From assembly GCF_000717655.1 (NCBI RefSeq), contig NZ_JNZY01000002.1, positions 533,877 through 597,876 on the forward strand: DNA of 64,000 nt. The letters run 5' to 3'. Source of the DNA: Streptomyces katrae (lineage in GTDB: Bacteria > Actinomycetota > Actinomycetes > Streptomycetales > Streptomycetaceae). The notes below the pieces were generated by a model that saw only the letters and a program-made list of their open reading frames with translations, was not told where the DNA came from and searched no databases. Position 1 is the stretch's first letter; each line of letters opens with the position of its first letter. The translations under genes and the position numbers were made by a program. Below, piece by piece: positions 22,610 through 34,326 of the stretch.

Positions 22610-23821
22610 ATGAAGACGATCGACGAACTGCTCGCCGAAGGCGTCGCCGGCAAGCGGATCTTCGTCCGCGCCGACCTGAACGTGCCGCTCGCGGGCGACA
22701 CGATCACCGACGACGGCCGCATCCGTGCCGTGCAGCCGACCATCGCGAAGCTCGCCGAAGCCGGCGCCCGCGTGGTCGTCGCCTCGCACCTGGGCCGCCC
22801 CAAGGGCGCCCCGGACCCGGCCTTCTCCCTCGCCCCGGCCGCCAAGCGGCTCGGTGAACTGCTCGGTGCGGACGTCGCGTTCGCCACCGACACCGTCGGT
22901 GCATCCGCCAAGTCGACCGTCGCCGCCCTCGCCGACGGCCAGGTCGCCGTCATCGAGAACCTGCGCTTCAACGCCGGTGAGACCTCGAAGGACGACGCCG
23001 AGCGCGGCGCCTTCGCGGACCAGCTCGCCGAGCTGGCCGACGTCTACGTCGGCGACGGCTTCGGAGCTGTCCACCGCAAGCACGCCTCGGTCGTCGACCT
23101 GCCCGCGCGCCTCCCGCACGCGGCCGGCTACCTGATCGCCACCGAGGTCGGCGTCCTGAAGAAGCTGACCGCCGACGTCAAGCGCCCGTACGTGGTCGTC
23201 CTGGGCGGCGCCAAGGTCTCCGACAAGCTGGCCGTCATCGACCAGCTCCTCGGCAAGGCCGACCGCATCCTCATCGGCGGCGGCATGGCCTACACCTTCC
23301 TGAAGGCCCAGGGGCACGAGATCGGCATCTCCCTCCTGCAGGAGGACCAGATCCCCGTCGTCCTCGAGTACATGGCGCGCGCCGAGAAGCTGGGCGTCGA
23401 GCTGGTCCTCCCGGTGGACGTCCTGGTCTCCGCCGACTTCCCGGACCTGAAGACCAAGGCCCCGGCCGACCACGCCACCGTCGACGCGGACAAGATCCCC
23501 GCCGACAAGGAGGGTCTGGACATCGGTCCGAAGACCCGTGAGCTGTACGCATCGAAGATCGCCGATGCGGAGACCGTCTTCTGGAACGGGCCCGTGGGCG
23601 TCTTCGAGCACCCCGACTACGCCGGAGGCACCCGCGCCATCGCGCAGGCCCTCGTCGACAGCAGCGCGTTCACCGTGGTCGGCGGCGGGGACTCCGCCGC
23701 GGCCGTGCGTACGCTCGGCTTCGACGAAAACGCTTTCGGCCACATCTCTACCGGTGGCGGCGCCTCCCTCGAATACCTCGAGGGCAAGACGCTCCCCGGC
23801 CTCGCCGCACTGGAGGTCTGA
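22610..23821 (+). CDS. pgk: phosphoglycerate kinase
   Basis: This is the ATP-forming glycolytic step from 1,3-bisphosphoglycerate to 3-phosphoglycerate. It has the signature RVFVRADLNVPL-like segment near residue 20 (KRIFVRADLNVPLAGD), the substrate loop VASHLGRPKG, VLGGAKVSDK, and the nucleotide motif GGGDSAAAVRTLG near the end. Length is 403 residues. The ATG at 22610 has AAGGAGT 10 nt upstream. tpiA begins 6 nt after its stop. Confidence 0.98.
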   Translation: MKTIDELLAEGVAGKRIFVRADLNVPLAGDTITDDGRIRAVQPTIAKLAEAGARVVVASHLGRPKGAPDPAFSLAPAAKRLGELLGADVAFATDTVGASAKSTVAALADGQVAVIENLRFNAGETSKDDAERGAFADQLAELADVYVGDGFGAVHRKHASVVDLPARLPHAAGYLIATEVGVLKKLTADVKRPYVVVLGGAKVSDKLAVIDQLLGKADRILIGGGMAYTFLKAQGHEIGISLLQEDQIPVVLEYMARAEKLGVELVLPVDVLVSADFPDLKTKAPADHATVDADKIPADKEGLDIGPKTRELYASKIADAETVFWNGPVGVFEHPDYAGGTRAIAQALVDSSAFTVVGGGDSAAAVRTLGFDENAFGHISTGGGASLEYLEGKTLPGLAALEV

Positions 23822-23827
23822 CCCTCA

Positions 23828-24604
23828 ATGACCACGCGTACCCCGCTCATGGCGGGCAACTGGAAGATGAACCTCAACCACCTCGAGGCCATCGCGCACG
23901 TCCAGAAGCTCGCCTTCGCGCTCGCCGACAAGGACTACGACGCCGTCGAGGTCGCGGTCCTGCCGCCCTTCGTCGACCTGCGCTCGGTGCAGACCCTGGT
24001 CGACGGCGACAAGCTGAAGATCAAGTACGGCGCCCAGGACATCTCTGCGCACGACTCCGGCGCGTACACCGGCGAGATCTCCGGCTCGATGCTCGCGAAG
24101 CTGAAGTGCACGTACGTGGCCGTCGGCCACAGCGAGCGCCGCCAGTACCACGGCGAGAGCGACGAGCTCTGCAACGCCAAGGTCAAGGCCGCCTACCAGC
24201 ACGGGCTCACCCCGATCCTGTGCGTCGGCGAGGGCCTGGACATCCGCAAGGCCGGACAGCAGGTCCCGTACACGCTGGCCCAGGTCGACGGCGGCCTCAA
24301 GGACGTCCCGGCCGACCAGGTCGAATCCATCGTGATCGCGTACGAGCCCGTCTGGGCGATCGGGACCGGCGAGGTCGCCACCCCCGACGACGCGCAGGAG
24401 GTCTGCGGGGCGATCCGCGGCCGCCTCGCCGAGCTGTACTCGCAGGAGCTCGCCGACAAGGTCCGCATCCAGTACGGCGGCTCGGTGAAGTCCGGCAACA
24501 TCGCGGCGATCATGGCCCAGCCCGATGTCGACGGCGCCCTGATCGGCGGCGCGGCGCTGGACGCGGACGAGTTCGTGAAGATCGTCCGGTTCCGCGACCA
24601 GTGA
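23828..24604 (+). CDS. tpiA: triosephosphate isomerase
   Basis: It interconverts dihydroxyacetone phosphate and glyceraldehyde-3-phosphate. The N-terminal NWKMNLNH gives the active-site Asn and Lys, the electrophilic His is in VGHSERR, and the catalytic Glu is in [22 protein letters not shown] and LIGGAALD form the phosphate-binding loops. Length is 258 residues. It lies 6 nt after pgk, so the two are co-transcribed. Confidence 0.98.
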   Translation: MTTRTPLMAGNWKMNLNHLEAIAHVQKLAFALADKDYDAVEVAVLPPFVDLRSVQTLVDGDKLKIKYGAQDISAHDSGAYTGEISGSMLAKLKCTYVAVGHSERRQYHGESDELCNAKVKAAYQHGLTPILCVGEGLDIRKAGQQVPYTLAQVDGGLKDVPADQVESIVIAYEPVWAIGTGEVATPDDAQEVCGAIRGRLAELYSQELADKVRIQYGGSVKSGNIAAIMAQPDVDGALIGGAALDADEFVKIVRFRDQ

Positions 24605-24656
24605 GCTGCGTGATCGTCGCAGCGAGTAGGCGGTAGGACGGATCCGTCGTACCCTT

Positions 24657-24695
24657 GCGGGGGCCAGGAGGCTGGACACAGCCACTGGCCCCCGC
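24657..24695 (+). terminator. nested hairpin between tpiA and secG
   Basis: GCGGGGGCCAG (24657-24667) pairs perfectly with CTGGCCCCCGC (24685-24695), and the enclosed GGCTG/CAGCC adds an inner helix. It may terminate the glycolytic transcript or act in the secG leader; there is no U-tract. Confidence 0.55.
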
Positions 24696-24739
24696 GCACA
24701 TCCAGGCAGAGCCGGAAAGCCAGAAAGTAGGAATCAGCC

Positions 24740-24967
24740 GTGATTATGGGGTTCTCGATCGCCCTGATCGTCTTCAGCGGCCTGCTGATGCTCCTCGTGC
24801 TGATGCACAAGGGCAAGGGCGGCGGCCTTTCCGACATGTTCGGCGGCGGCATGCAGTCGTCGGTCGGCGGCTCCTCGGTCGCGGAGCGCAACCTGGACCG
24901 CATCACCGTCGTGGTGGGTCTGCTCTGGTTCGCCTGCATCCTGACGCTCGGCATTCTGCTGAAGTAG
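24740..24967 (+). CDS. secG: preprotein translocase subunit SecG
   Basis: The 75-residue protein has two membrane helices (about 3-21 and 53-72) separated by a glycine-rich loop, GKGGGLSDMFGGGMQSS, typical of SecG. SecG assists SecYE in protein export. The GTG at 24740 follows GTAGGAATC. The placement after tpiA is the conserved actinobacterial arrangement and does not imply a metabolic role. Confidence 0.95.
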   Translation: MIMGFSIALIVFSGLLMLLVLMHKGKGGGLSDMFGGGMQSSVGGSSVAERNLDRITVVVGLLWFACILTLGILLK

Positions 24968-25154
24968 GGAAGCCGACGGTTCTGGCCATTCAGCCGGTCC
25001 GGTCGGCTCCGCCCCGCCTATCATGAGGACGGCGTCCGCGGCCTGGAGTGAGTAACTCCATTTGCTGGACGTGCGTTGGGCCTTACGTAGACTGGGGCGC
25101 CCGCGGCGGAATCCACTCACGCTTCGCGGCACCATCACGCAGGGAGTTACGACC

Positions 25155-25490
25155 GTGGCAAGTGGCAACGCGATCCGTGGTAGTCGGGTCGGAGCGGGGC
25201 CGATGGGTGAGGCCGAGCGCGGCGAGTCCGCGCCCCGCCTGCGCATCTCCTTCTGGTGCTCGAACGGGCACGAGACGCAGCCGAGCTTCGCCAGCGACGC
25301 GCAGGTGCCGGACACCTGGGACTGCCCGCGCTGCGGGTTCCCGGCCGGACAGGACCGGGACAACCCGCCGGCGCCGCCGCGCACCGAGCCCTACAAGACG
25401 CACCTGGCGTACGTACGGGAGCGCCGCACGGACGCCGACGGCGAGGCGATCCTCGCCGAGGCGCTCGCCAAGCTCCGCGGCGAGATCTGA
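25155..25490 (+). CDS. rbpA: RbpA-family RNA polymerase-binding protein (probably the second paralogue)
   Basis: RbpA proteins bind sigma factor and RNA polymerase and stabilise promoter complexes. This 111-residue protein has the N-terminal NAIRGSRVGAG core segment and a zinc-type module CSNGHE...CPRCG (about 41-67). It ends in a C-terminal helix, YVRERRTDADGEAILAEALA, corresponding to the sigma interaction domain. It is more divergent than the canonical essential RbpA I remember (which has ETDRG...LAPRQ), so I think it is the RbpB-type copy. The GTG at 25155 follows AGGGAG. A palindrome GGAGT-N5-ACTCC lies at 25044-25058 upstream. Confidence 0.85.
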   Translation: MASGNAIRGSRVGAGPMGEAERGESAPRLRISFWCSNGHETQPSFASDAQVPDTWDCPRCGFPAGQDRDNPPAPPRTEPYKTHLAYVRERRTDADGEAILAEALAKLRGEI

Positions 25491-25516
25491 AAACGCAAGA
25501 GTGACGGTGTGACATC

Positions 25517-25562
25517 GGGCCCGGCCCGCAGGAGTTGTTCTCCAGCGGGCCGGGCCCCTTTG
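25517..25562 (+). terminator. intrinsic terminator after rbpA
   Basis: GGGCCCGGCCCGC pairs perfectly with GCGGGCCGGGCCC, and the hairpin is followed by CTTT. It starts 26 nt after the stop. Confidence 0.8.
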
Positions 25563-25634
25563 CGTGCGTTGCGTCCCTTCCGATCCCTTAAGTTGGTGAT
25601 CGGCGGGGCACGACAGGACGGAAGAAACGGGTTG

Positions 25635-27299
25635 ATGTCCGAGATGAACGCAGACAGGCGTACGAGTCTCAACCGGACTGCCGAGTGGCTGGCACTCGGC
25701 AAGCACCGCGAAGAGCTGGGGCAGACGCATCTGCGAGAGCTGTTCGCGGCGGATCCGAACCGGGGCACGGGCTACACGCTGCGGGTCGGGGACCTGCACA
25801 TCGACTACTCGAAGCACCTGGTGACCGACGAGACGCTGGAGTTGCTGCGCCAGCTCGCGGCGGCGACGGGCGTGGCCGAGCTGCGCGAGGCGATGTTCCG
25901 CGGCGAGAAGATCAACACGACCGAGGACCGGGCGGTCCTGCACACCGCCCTGCGCGCGCCGAAGGACGCGGTCGTCGAAGTGGACGGCGAGAACGTCGTC
26001 CCCGCGGTGCACGCCGTCCTCGACAAGATGGCGGCCTTCTGCGGCCAGGTCCGGTCGGGGGAGTGGACCGGCTTCACCGGCAAGCGCATCAAGAACGTCG
26101 TCAACATCGGCATCGGCGGCTCCGACCTGGGCCCGGCGATGGCGTACGAGGCGCTGCGCGCGTTCACCGACCGTGCCCTGACCGTGCGGTTCGTGTCCAA
26201 CGTGGACGGCGCCGACCTGCACGAGGCCGTACGGGACCTGGACCCGGCCGAGACGCTGTTCATCATCGCCTCCAAGACCTTCACGACCATCGAGACCATC
26301 ACCAACGCCGAGTCGGCGCGGGAGTGGCTGCTGGCGGGTCTCGGCGGTGACACCGCCGCCGTGGCACGGCACTTCGTGGCGCTGTCGACCAGCGCCGAGA
26401 AGGTCACGGCCTTCGGTATCGATCCGGCCAACATGTTCGGGTTCTGGGACTGGGTCGGCGGGCGCTACTCCTTCGACTCCGCGATCGGGCTCTCGCTGAT
26501 GATCGCGATCGGGCCGGACTCCTTCCGGGAGATGCTGGGCGGCTTCCGGACGGTGGACGAGCACTTCCGCACGGCGCCCCCTGAGCAGAACGCACCGCTG
26601 CTGATGGGCCTGTTGGGGATCTGGTACGGCGCCTTCTTCGACGCGCAGTCGCACGCGGTCCTGCCGTACAGCCACTACCTCTCCCGCTTCACGGCGTACC
26701 TGCAGCAGCTGGACATGGAGTCCAACGGCAAGTCCGTGGACCGGGACGGCAAGCCGGTGGACTGGCAGACCGGTCCGGTCGTGTGGGGCACGCCCGGCAC
26801 CAACGGGCAGCACGCGTACTACCAGTTGATCCACCAGGGCACGAAGGTGATCCCGGCGGACTTCATCGGCTTCGCCCGGCCGATCGGCGAACTGCCGCCG
26901 AAGCTCGCGGCCCAGCACGACCTGCTGATGGCGAACTTCTTCGCGCAGACGCAGGCGCTGGCCTTCGGCAAGACCGCGGACGAGGTCCGCGCGGAGGGCG
27001 TACCGGAGCCCCTGGTCCCGCACAAGACCTTCCAGGGGAACCACCCGACCACGACGATCCTGGCGCAGGACCTCACCCCGGGGGTGCTGGGCCAGCTGAT
27101 CGCGCTGTACGAGCACAAGGTGTTCGTCCAGGGTGCGGTGTGGAACATCGACTCCTTCGACCAGTGGGGCGTGGAGCTCGGCAAGGTCCTGGCGAAGCGG
27201 GTCGAGCCGGCGCTGACCGAGGGCGTGGACGTGCCGGGGCTGGACGCCTCGACGCAGGCCCTCGTGGCCGCGTACCGCGGGCTGCGCGGCCGCGGCTGA
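25635..27299 (+). CDS. pgi: glucose-6-phosphate isomerase
   Basis: It interconverts glucose-6-phosphate and fructose-6-phosphate and links the glycolytic genes here with the pentose phosphate genes that face it. It has the signature [17 protein letters not shown], a second signature [14 protein letters not shown], the phosphate loop [14 protein letters not shown], and [14 protein letters not shown] with the ring-opening His. Length is 554 residues from the ATG at 25635; a second ATG at 25644 ([10 protein letters not shown]) is equally plausible. GGACGGAAG lies upstream. Confidence 0.97.
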   Translation: MSEMNADRRTSLNRTAEWLALGKHREELGQTHLRELFAADPNRGTGYTLRVGDLHIDYSKHLVTDETLELLRQLAAATGVAELREAMFRGEKINTTEDRAVLHTALRAPKDAVVEVDGENVVPAVHAVLDKMAAFCGQVRSGEWTGFTGKRIKNVVNIGIGGSDLGPAMAYEALRAFTDRALTVRFVSNVDGADLHEAVRDLDPAETLFIIASKTFTTIETITNAESAREWLLAGLGGDTAAVARHFVALSTSAEKVTAFGIDPANMFGFWDWVGGRYSFDSAIGLSLMIAIGPDSFREMLGGFRTVDEHFRTAPPEQNAPLLMGLLGIWYGAFFDAQSHAVLPYSHYLSRFTAYLQQLDMESNGKSVDRDGKPVDWQTGPVVWGTPGTNGQHAYYQLIHQGTKVIPADFIGFARPIGELPPKLAAQHDLLMANFFAQTQALAFGKTADEVRAEGVPEPLVPHKTFQGNHPTTTILAQDLTPGVLGQLIALYEHKVFVQGAVWNIDSFDQWGVELGKVLAKRVEPALTEGVDVPGLDASTQALVAAYRGLRGRG

Positions 27300-27318
27300 T
27301 CCTCCGGCAGGCACGGCG

Positions 27319-27369
27319 ACGCACGAAGGGCCCGCTCCCTCGTCAGGGGGGGGCGGGCCCTTCGTGCGT
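27319..27369. terminator. bidirectional terminator between convergent pgi and pgl
   Basis: A 17-bp perfect stem (ACGCACGAAGGGCCCGC / GCGGGCCCTTCGTGCGT) sits between the pgi stop and the opposing pgl stop. It separates the glycolytic and pentose phosphate transcripts. Confidence 0.82.
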
Positions 27370-27385
27370 ACGGTGCGGGTACGGG

Positions 27386-28174
27386 TCAGGCCGAGGCCGG
27401 GGGGTACATCGACGACGGCAGCTTCGCCGCCGCCGCACGGTCCAGCAGCCACAGCGTGCGGGAGCGTCCGTACGCGGCCGCCGCCGGGGCCTGGATCTCC
27501 CCGGCGCCGCCGAGTGCGATCGCCACCGCGCCCGCCTTGTCCTCGCCGGCCGCCAGCAGCCAGACCTCCCGGGCCGCCCGGATCGCCGGGAGGGTCAGCG
27601 AGACCCGCGTCGGCGGCGGCTTCGGCGCGCCGTGCACGCCGACCACCGTGCGCTCGGTCTCGCGCGCCGCCGGGTGCTCCGGGAACAGCGAGGCCACGTG
27701 CGTGTCCGGGCCCACGCCCAGCATGAGCACGTCGAAACGCGGCACCGGACCGTGGTCCTCCGGGCCCGCGGCCCGTCGCAGCTCCTCCGCGTACGCGTCC
27801 GCCGCCGCATCGACGTCCTCCCCGTACGGGCCGTCCGAGGCCGGCATGACGTGCACGCGCGCCGGGTCCACCGGGACGGAGTCCAGGAGGGCCTCACGAG
27901 CCTGTACGTGGTTGCGCTCGGGGTCGTCGGCGGGGACGTACCGCTCGTCGCCCCACCAGAGGTCGAGGCGTGCCCAGTCGACGGCGTCGCGGGCCGGGGC
28001 GGCCGCGAGTGCGGCGAGCAGGCCGTTGCCGTTGCGGCCGCCGGTGAGGACGACGGAGGCGCTGCCGCGGGCCGCCTGGGCGTCGACGATCTTCGTGATG
28101 AGCCGGGCTGCTGCGGCCTGGGCCATCAGCTCCTTGTCCCGGTGGACGACGACCTGGGGAGTCGTCATACCCAT
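27386..28174 (-). CDS. pgl: 6-phosphogluconolactonase
   Basis: It hydrolyses 6-phosphogluconolactone made by the glucose-6-phosphate dehydrogenase encoded upstream. Family features are VVLTGGRNGNGLLAAL, the WWGDERYVPADDPERNHVQA block (about 88-107) and MLGVGPDTHVASLFP with the catalytic His. About 262 residues, as usual for the SugarP-isomerase-like lactonases. The ATG at 28174 follows AAGGCGG; a second ATG two codons in is possible. It is last in tkt-tal-zwf-opcA-pgl, separated from opcA by a dispersed repeat. Confidence 0.93.
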   Translation of the reverse strand: MGMTTPQVVVHRDKELMAQAAAARLITKIVDAQAARGSASVVLTGGRNGNGLLAALAAAPARDAVDWARLDLWWGDERYVPADDPERNHVQAREALLDSVPVDPARVHVMPASDGPYGEDVDAAADAYAEELRRAAGPEDHGPVPRFDVLMLGVGPDTHVASLFPEHPAARETERTVVGVHGAPKPPPTRVSLTLPAIRAAREVWLLAAGEDKAGAVAIALGGAGEIQAPAAAAYGRSRTLWLLDRAAAAKLPSSMYPPASA

Positions 28175-28222
28175 GTGCTGCCGCCTTGTCGGTTGTGCCA
28201 GTGGGTGCCGGTGCCGCTGCGC

Positions 28223-28325
28223 GGGGCCTTCTCCCCGCCCCGCCCTTCTCCCGTTCAACGGGCTCAGCCCGGATCCGGTCCTCAAACGCCGGACGGGCTG
28301 GAAGATCCAGCCTCGCCGGCGTGGG
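28223..28325 (+). repeat. dispersed GC-rich intergenic repeat, copy 2
   Basis: The opcA-pgl gap contains GCGGGGCCTTCTCCCCGCCC, CGCCCTTCTCCCGTTCAACG and CCTCAAACGCCGGACGGGCT, followed by GGAAGATCCAGCC. The same blocks in the same order are seen at 12787 (degenerate) and inverted at 47957-48045. Confidence 0.75.
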
Positions 28326-28364
28326 GAAGAGCGGGTAGGGAACGGCTCCACGCAGCGGGTACGG

Positions 28365-29413
<1,049 letters not shown>

Positions 29414-29417
<4 letters not shown>

Positions 29418-30940
29418 GGCCGGCGCCAGCTCCGTCCGTCTCGTGCGAGCATCTCGTCCGCCTCGACCGGCCCCCAGGTCCCCGCCGGGTACTGCGCGGG
29501 CTTGCCGTGCTTGTCCCAGTACTCCTCGATCGGGTCGAGGATGTTCCAGGACAGCTCGACCTCCTGGTGGCGCGGGAAGAGGTTCGCGTCACCCAGCAGG
29601 ACATCGAGGATCAGCCGCTCGTACGCCTCGGGGCTCGACTCCGTGAAGGACTCGCCGTACGCGAAGTCCATGGTGACGTCCCGGACCTCCATGGAGGTGC
29701 CCGGAACCTTCGAGCCGAAGCGCACCGTCACGCCCTCGTCCGGCTGGACCCGGATGACCAGGGCGTTCTGCCCCAGCTCCTCGGTCGCGCCCGACTCGAA
29801 CGGCAGGTACGGAGCCCGCTTGAAGACCACCGCGATCTCGGTCACCCGGCGGCCCAGGCGCTTGCCGGTCCGCAGGTAGAACGGGACGCCCGCCCAGCGG
29901 CGGTTGTTGATCTCCAGGCGGATGGCCGCGTAGGTGTCGGTCTTCGACTTGGGGTCGATGCCGTCCTCTTCGAGGTACCCGACGACCTTCTCGCCACCCT
30001 GCCACGCCGCCGAGTACTGGCCGCGCACGGTGTGCTTGCCCAGGTCCTCGGGGAGCTCGACGGCGGTGAGGACCTTGAGCTTCTCCGCCACCAGCGCCTT
30101 CGGGTGGAAGGAGCCGGGCTCCTCCATCGCGGTCAGCGCGAGCAGCTGGAGCAGGTGGTTCTGGATGACGTCACGGGCCGCGCCGATGCCGTCGTAGTAC
30201 CCGGCCCGGCCGCCGATGCCGATGTCCTCGGCCATGGTGATCTGCACGTGGTCGACGTACGACCGGTTCCAGATCGGCTCGAACATCGTGTTGGCGAAGC
30301 GGAGCGCCAGGATGTTCTGGACGGTCTCCTTGCCGAGGTAGTGGTCGATCCGGAAGACCTCGTCCCGCGGGAAGACCTCGTGGACGACCTTGTTGAGCTC
30401 CTCGGCGCTCTTGAGGTCGTGCCCGAAGGGCTTCTCGATGACGGCACGCCGCCAGGAGCCCTCCTTCTGCGCCAGCCCGTGGTTCTTGAGCTGCTGGACG
30501 ACCTTCGGGAAGAACTTCGGCGGCACGGACAGGTAGAAGGCGAAGTTGCCGCCCGTACCCTGCGCCTTGTCGAGCTCGTCGATGGTCGACTTCAGCGTCT
30601 CGAACGCCGCGTCGTCGTCGAAATTGCCCTGCACGAAACGGCAGCCCTGCACCAGCTGCTGCCAGACCTCCTCCCGGAAGGGGGTGCGCGAGTGCTGCTT
30701 GACGGCCTCGTACACCTCCTGGGCGAAGTCCTCGTGCTCCCATTCGCGCCGGGCGAAACCGATCAGCGAGAAGCCCGGCGGCAGCAGCCCCCGGTTCGCC
30801 AGGTCGTAGATGGCCGGCATCAGCTTCTTGCGCGACAGGTCACCCGTAACGCCGAAAATGACCAGGCCGGACGGCCCCGCGATGCGCGGGAGCCGCCGGT
30901 CCTGTGCGTCACGAAGCGGGTTCGCTCCGTTCACAGACAA
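29414..30940 (-). CDS. zwf: glucose-6-phosphate dehydrogenase
   Basis: This is the NADP-dependent first step of the oxidative pentose phosphate pathway. The dinucleotide motif GVTGDLSRKKL is at about 30-40 and the active site RIDHYLGKETVQN at about 197-209. Length is 508 residues. The rare TTG start at 30940 is favoured because CGGAGG lies 10 nt upstream; an in-frame GTG two codons later would sit too far from it. The gene begins 5 nt after the tal stop and overlaps opcA by 4 nt. Confidence 0.96.
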
Positions 30941-30945
30941 AGTGT

Positions 30946-32064
30946 TCAGGCCTCCGTGGGGGCGAGGCGCTCGAGCTCCGCCTCGGTGGACTTCAGCAGG
31001 TCGTTCCAGGACGCCTCGAACTTCTCGACGCCCTCGTCCTCGAGCAGCTGCACCACATCGTCGTACGAGATGCCCAGCTTCGCGACCGCTTCGAGCTCGG
31101 CGCGGGACTGGTCGTACGTGGCGCGCACGGTGTCACCCGTGATCTGACCGTGGTCGTCGGTGGCCTCCAGAGTGGCCTCCGGCATGGTGTTCACCGTGTT
31201 CGGGGCGACCAGGTCGTCCACGTACAGGGTGTCCTTGTACGCCGGGTCCTTGACGCCCGTCGAGGCCCACAGCGGACGCTGCTTGTTGGCGCCGACACGC
31301 TCCAGGGCGTTCCAGCGGTCGGAGGAGAAGACCTCCTCGTAGGCCTCGTAGGCCAGCCGGGCGTTGGCGAGGGCCGCCTTGCCCTTCAGGGCCTTCGCCT
31401 CGTCGGAGCCGACGGCGTCCAGGCGCTTGTCGATCTCGCTGTCCACACGGGACACGAAGAAGGAGGCGACCGAGTGGATCTCGGAGAGGTCCAGGCCCGC
31501 GGCCTTGGCCTTCTCCAGACCCGCCAGGTACGCGTCCATGACCTCGCGGTAGCGCTCCAGCGAGAAGATCAGCGTGACGTTGACGCTGATGCCCTTGCCG
31601 ATGACCTCGGTGATCGCCGGCAGACCGGCCTTGGTCGCCGGGATCTTGATCAGCGTGTTCGGGCGGTCCACCAGCCAGGCGAGCTGCTTGGCCTCGGCGA
31701 TCGTCGCCGTGGTGTTGTGGGCCAGACGGGGGTCGACCTCGATGGAGACCCGGCCGTCCTGGCCGTCGGTGCTGTCGTAGACCGGGCGCAGGATGTCGGC
31801 GGCGTCGCGGACGTCCGCCGTCGTGATCATGCGGATGGCCTCGTCGACGGTGACCTTGCGGGCGGCGAGGTCGGTGAGCTGCTGCTCGTAGCCGTCGCCG
31901 CTGCTGATCGCCTTCTGGAAGATCGACGGGTTGGTGGTGACACCGACCACGTGCGACTGGTCGATGAGCTCGGCCAGGTTGCCGGACGTGATGCGCTTGC
32001 GGGACAGGTCGTCCAGCCAGATCGCCACGCCCTCGTCGGAGAGGCGCTTGAGTGCGTCTGTCAT
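30946..32064 (-). CDS. tal: transaldolase
   Basis: It transfers dihydroxyacetone units between sugar phosphates in the non-oxidative pentose phosphate pathway. The 372-residue form is the long bacterial type. [15 protein letters not shown] lies near residue 35-50, and the Schiff-base lysine is in [16 protein letters not shown]. The ATG at 32064 follows GGAGA at 9 nt. It lies between tkt (36 nt upstream) and zwf in a single operon. Confidence 0.96.
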   Translation of the reverse strand: MTDALKRLSDEGVAIWLDDLSRKRITSGNLAELIDQSHVVGVTTNPSIFQKAISSGDGYEQQLTDLAARKVTVDEAIRMITTADVRDAADILRPVYDSTDGQDGRVSIEVDPRLAHNTTATIAEAKQLAWLVDRPNTLIKIPATKAGLPAITEVIGKGISVNVTLIFSLERYREVMDAYLAGLEKAKAAGLDLSEIHSVASFFVSRVDSEIDKRLDAVGSDEAKALKGKAALANARLAYEAYEEVFSSDRWNALERVGANKQRPLWASTGVKDPAYKDTLYVDDLVAPNTVNTMPEATLEATDDHGQITGDTVRATYDQSRAELEAVAKLGISYDDVVQLLEDEGVEKFEASWNDLLKSTEAELERLAPTEA

Positions 32065-32099
32065 GGGAATTGCATCTCCTACTGGTTCGTGTACCGGTG

Positions 32100-34187
32100 T
32101 CAGCGCGCGGCGGCGGTGATGGATTCCTTGGCGGCGGCGGCCACGGCCTCGGCGGTGAAGCCGAACTCGCGGAACAGCACCTTGGCGTCGGCGGAGGCAC
32201 CGAAGTGCTCCAGCGAGACGATCCGGCCGGCGTCGCCGACGTAGCGGTGCCAGGTCAGGCCGACCCCGGCCTCGACCGCGACGCGCGCCTTGACGGACGG
32301 CGGCAGGACGCTGTCCTTGTACGCCTGGTCCTGCTCCTCGAACCACTCGACGGACGGCATCGAGACCACGCGGGCCGGGACGCCCTCGGCCTGCAGCGCC
32401 TCGCGCGCGGCGACGGCGAGCTGGACCTCGGAGCCGGTGCCGATGAGGACGACCTGCGCCTCGCCGCCTTCCGCCTCGAAGAGCACGTACCCGCCCTTGG
32501 CGGCGTCCTCGTTGCGCTCGTACGTCGGCACGCCCTGGCGGGTCAGCGCCAGACCGTGCGGCGCGCCCTTGCCGAACACCTTGGTGTGGCGGCGCAGGAT
32601 CTCGCGCCAGGCGATGACGGTCTCGTTCGCGTCGGCCGGGCGGACCACGTTCAGGCCCGGGATGGCGCGCAGCGAGGCGAGGTGCTCGACCGGCTGGTGG
32701 GTCGGGCCGTCCTCGCCCAGGCCGATGGAGTCGTGCGTCCACACGTACGTCACCGGCACGTGCATCAGCGCGGACAGGCGCACGGCGTTGCGCATGTAGT
32801 CGGAGAACACCAGGAAGGTGCCGCCGTAGACACGGGTGTGGCCGTGCAGCGCGATGCCGTTCATGGTCGCGGCCATGGCGTGCTCGCGGATGCCGAAGTG
32901 GACGGTGCGGCCGTACGGGTCGGCCTCCGGCAGCGGGTTGCCCTTCGGGAGGAAGGACGAGTGCTTGTCGATCGTGGTGTTGTTGGAGCCGGCCAGGTCG
33001 GCCGAGCCGCCCCACAGCTCCGGGATGACCGAGCCGAGCGCCTCGAGCACCTTGCCGGAGGCCGCGCGGGTGGCGACGCCCTTGCCCGTCTCGAAGACGG
33101 GGAGCTTGTCCTCCCAGCCCGCGGGCAGCTCGTTGGCGTTGATGCGGTCGAACTCGGCGGCGCGCTCCGCGTTGGCGGTGCGCCACGCGGAGAAGTCCTT
33201 CTCCCAGGCGGCCTTGGCCTCGCGGCCGCGGTCCAGTGCCTTGCGGGTGTGCGCGAGGACCTCGTCGGAGACGTCGAAGGACTTCTCCGGATCGAAGCCG
33301 AGGACGCGCTTGGTGGCCGCGACCTCGTCGTCGCCGAGGGCCGAGCCGTGCGAGGCCTCGGTGCCCTGGGCGTGCGGGGCCGGCCAGGCGATGATCGAGC
33401 GCATCGCGATGAAGGAGGGGCGCCCGGTCTCGGCCTTGGCCGCGGCCAGGGCCTCGAACAGCGCCTTCGGGTCGAGGTCGCCGTTCGGCTGCTGCGCGAC
33501 GCGCTGGACGTGCCAGCCGTACGCCTCGTAGCGCTTGAGGGTGTCCTCGGAGACGGCCGTCTCGGTGTCACCCTCGATGGAGATGTGGTTGTCGTCCCAC
33601 AGCAGCACCAGGTTGCCGAGCTTCTGGTGGCCGGCCAGCGCGGACGCCTCGTGGGAGATGCCCTCCTGGAGGCAGCCGTCGCCCGCGATCGCGTAGACCA
33701 TGTGGTCGAAGGGGGAGGTGCCCTGGGGGGCCTCCGGGTCGAACAGGCCGCGCTCGTAGCGGGCGGCCATGGCCATGCCCACCGCGTTGGCGATGCCCTG
33801 GCCCAGAGGGCCGGTGGTGGTCTCGACGCCGGCCGTGTGGCCGTACTCCGGGTGGCCGGGGGTCTTGGAACCCCAGGTGCGGAACGCCTCGAGGTCGGCC
33901 AGCTCCAGGCCGAAGCCGCCCAGGTAGAGCTGCGTGTACAGAGTGAGGGACGAGTGCCCCGCGGAAAGCACGAAACGGTCGCGGCCGACCCACTCGGGAT
34001 CGGCCGGGTCGTGCCGCATCACCTTCTGGAAGAGGGTGTACGCGGCGGGGGCCAGGCTCATCGCCGTACCGGGGTGGCCGTTACCCACCTTCTGGACCGC
34101 GTCGGCGGCCAGGATGCGGGCGGTGTCGACGGCCCGCTGGTCGAGGTCGGTCCAGTCGAGCTCTGTGGTCGTCGGCTTGGTGCTCAC
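32100..34187 (-). CDS. tkt: transketolase
   Basis: This thiamine-diphosphate enzyme moves two-carbon units between sugar phosphates. The N-terminal [14 protein letters not shown], the ThDP motif [13 protein letters not shown]...WDDN, and the pyrimidine-domain [17 protein letters not shown] are all present. Length is 695 residues. The GTG at 34187 has AGGAG about 13 nt upstream, a slightly long spacing. It is the first gene of the pentose phosphate operon, divergent from ctaB across 260 nt. Confidence 0.97.
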   Translation of the reverse strand: MSTKPTTTELDWTDLDQRAVDTARILAADAVQKVGNGHPGTAMSLAPAAYTLFQKVMRHDPADPEWVGRDRFVLSAGHSSLTLYTQLYLGGFGLELADLEAFRTWGSKTPGHPEYGHTAGVETTTGPLGQGIANAVGMAMAARYERGLFDPEAPQGTSPFDHMVYAIAGDGCLQEGISHEASALAGHQKLGNLVLLWDDNHISIEGDTETAVSEDTLKRYEAYGWHVQRVAQQPNGDLDPKALFEALAAAKAETGRPSFIAMRSIIAWPAPHAQGTEASHGSALGDDEVAATKRVLGFDPEKSFDVSDEVLAHTRKALDRGREAKAAWEKDFSAWRTANAERAAEFDRINANELPAGWEDKLPVFETGKGVATRAASGKVLEALGSVIPELWGGSADLAGSNNTTIDKHSSFLPKGNPLPEADPYGRTVHFGIREHAMAATMNGIALHGHTRVYGGTFLVFSDYMRNAVRLSALMHVPVTYVWTHDSIGLGEDGPTHQPVEHLASLRAIPGLNVVRPADANETVIAWREILRRHTKVFGKGAPHGLALTRQGVPTYERNEDAAKGGYVLFEAEGGEAQVVLIGTGSEVQLAVAAREALQAEGVPARVVSMPSVEWFEEQDQAYKDSVLPPSVKARVAVEAGVGLTWHRYVGDAGRIVSLEHFGASADAKVLFREFGFTAEAVAAAAKESITAAAR

Positions 34188-34314
34188 CGTGGGTCAGGGC
34201 TCCTCTCCACATGTCTGTTACCCGGTGACGAACGGTGCACCGGCGCGATTCCGAGCCTACCCCCGTGACGGCGTGCAGCTATTCGAGTGCCCGCAGTCCG
34301 TCACAACGTCGGCA

Positions 34315-34326
34315 GTCCGATCGGAC
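34315..34326. promoter_or_regulatory. 12-bp perfect palindrome between tkt and ctaB
   Basis: GTCCGATCGGAC lies in the 260-nt divergent region between the pentose phosphate operon and the heme O synthase gene. It could be an operator shared by both directions. TAGAGT near 34371 may be a -10 box for ctaB. Nothing else is recognised in this gap. Confidence 0.3.

Noticed and set aside
30946..33186. Apparent 746-residue protein joining an upstream segment to transaldolase
   Set aside because: The upstream part is an out-of-frame reading of tkt; the transaldolase ATG at 32064 has its own RBS.
32052..34268. 738-codon plus-strand open frame across tkt
   Set aside because: Antisense shadow of transketolase with a low-complexity product.
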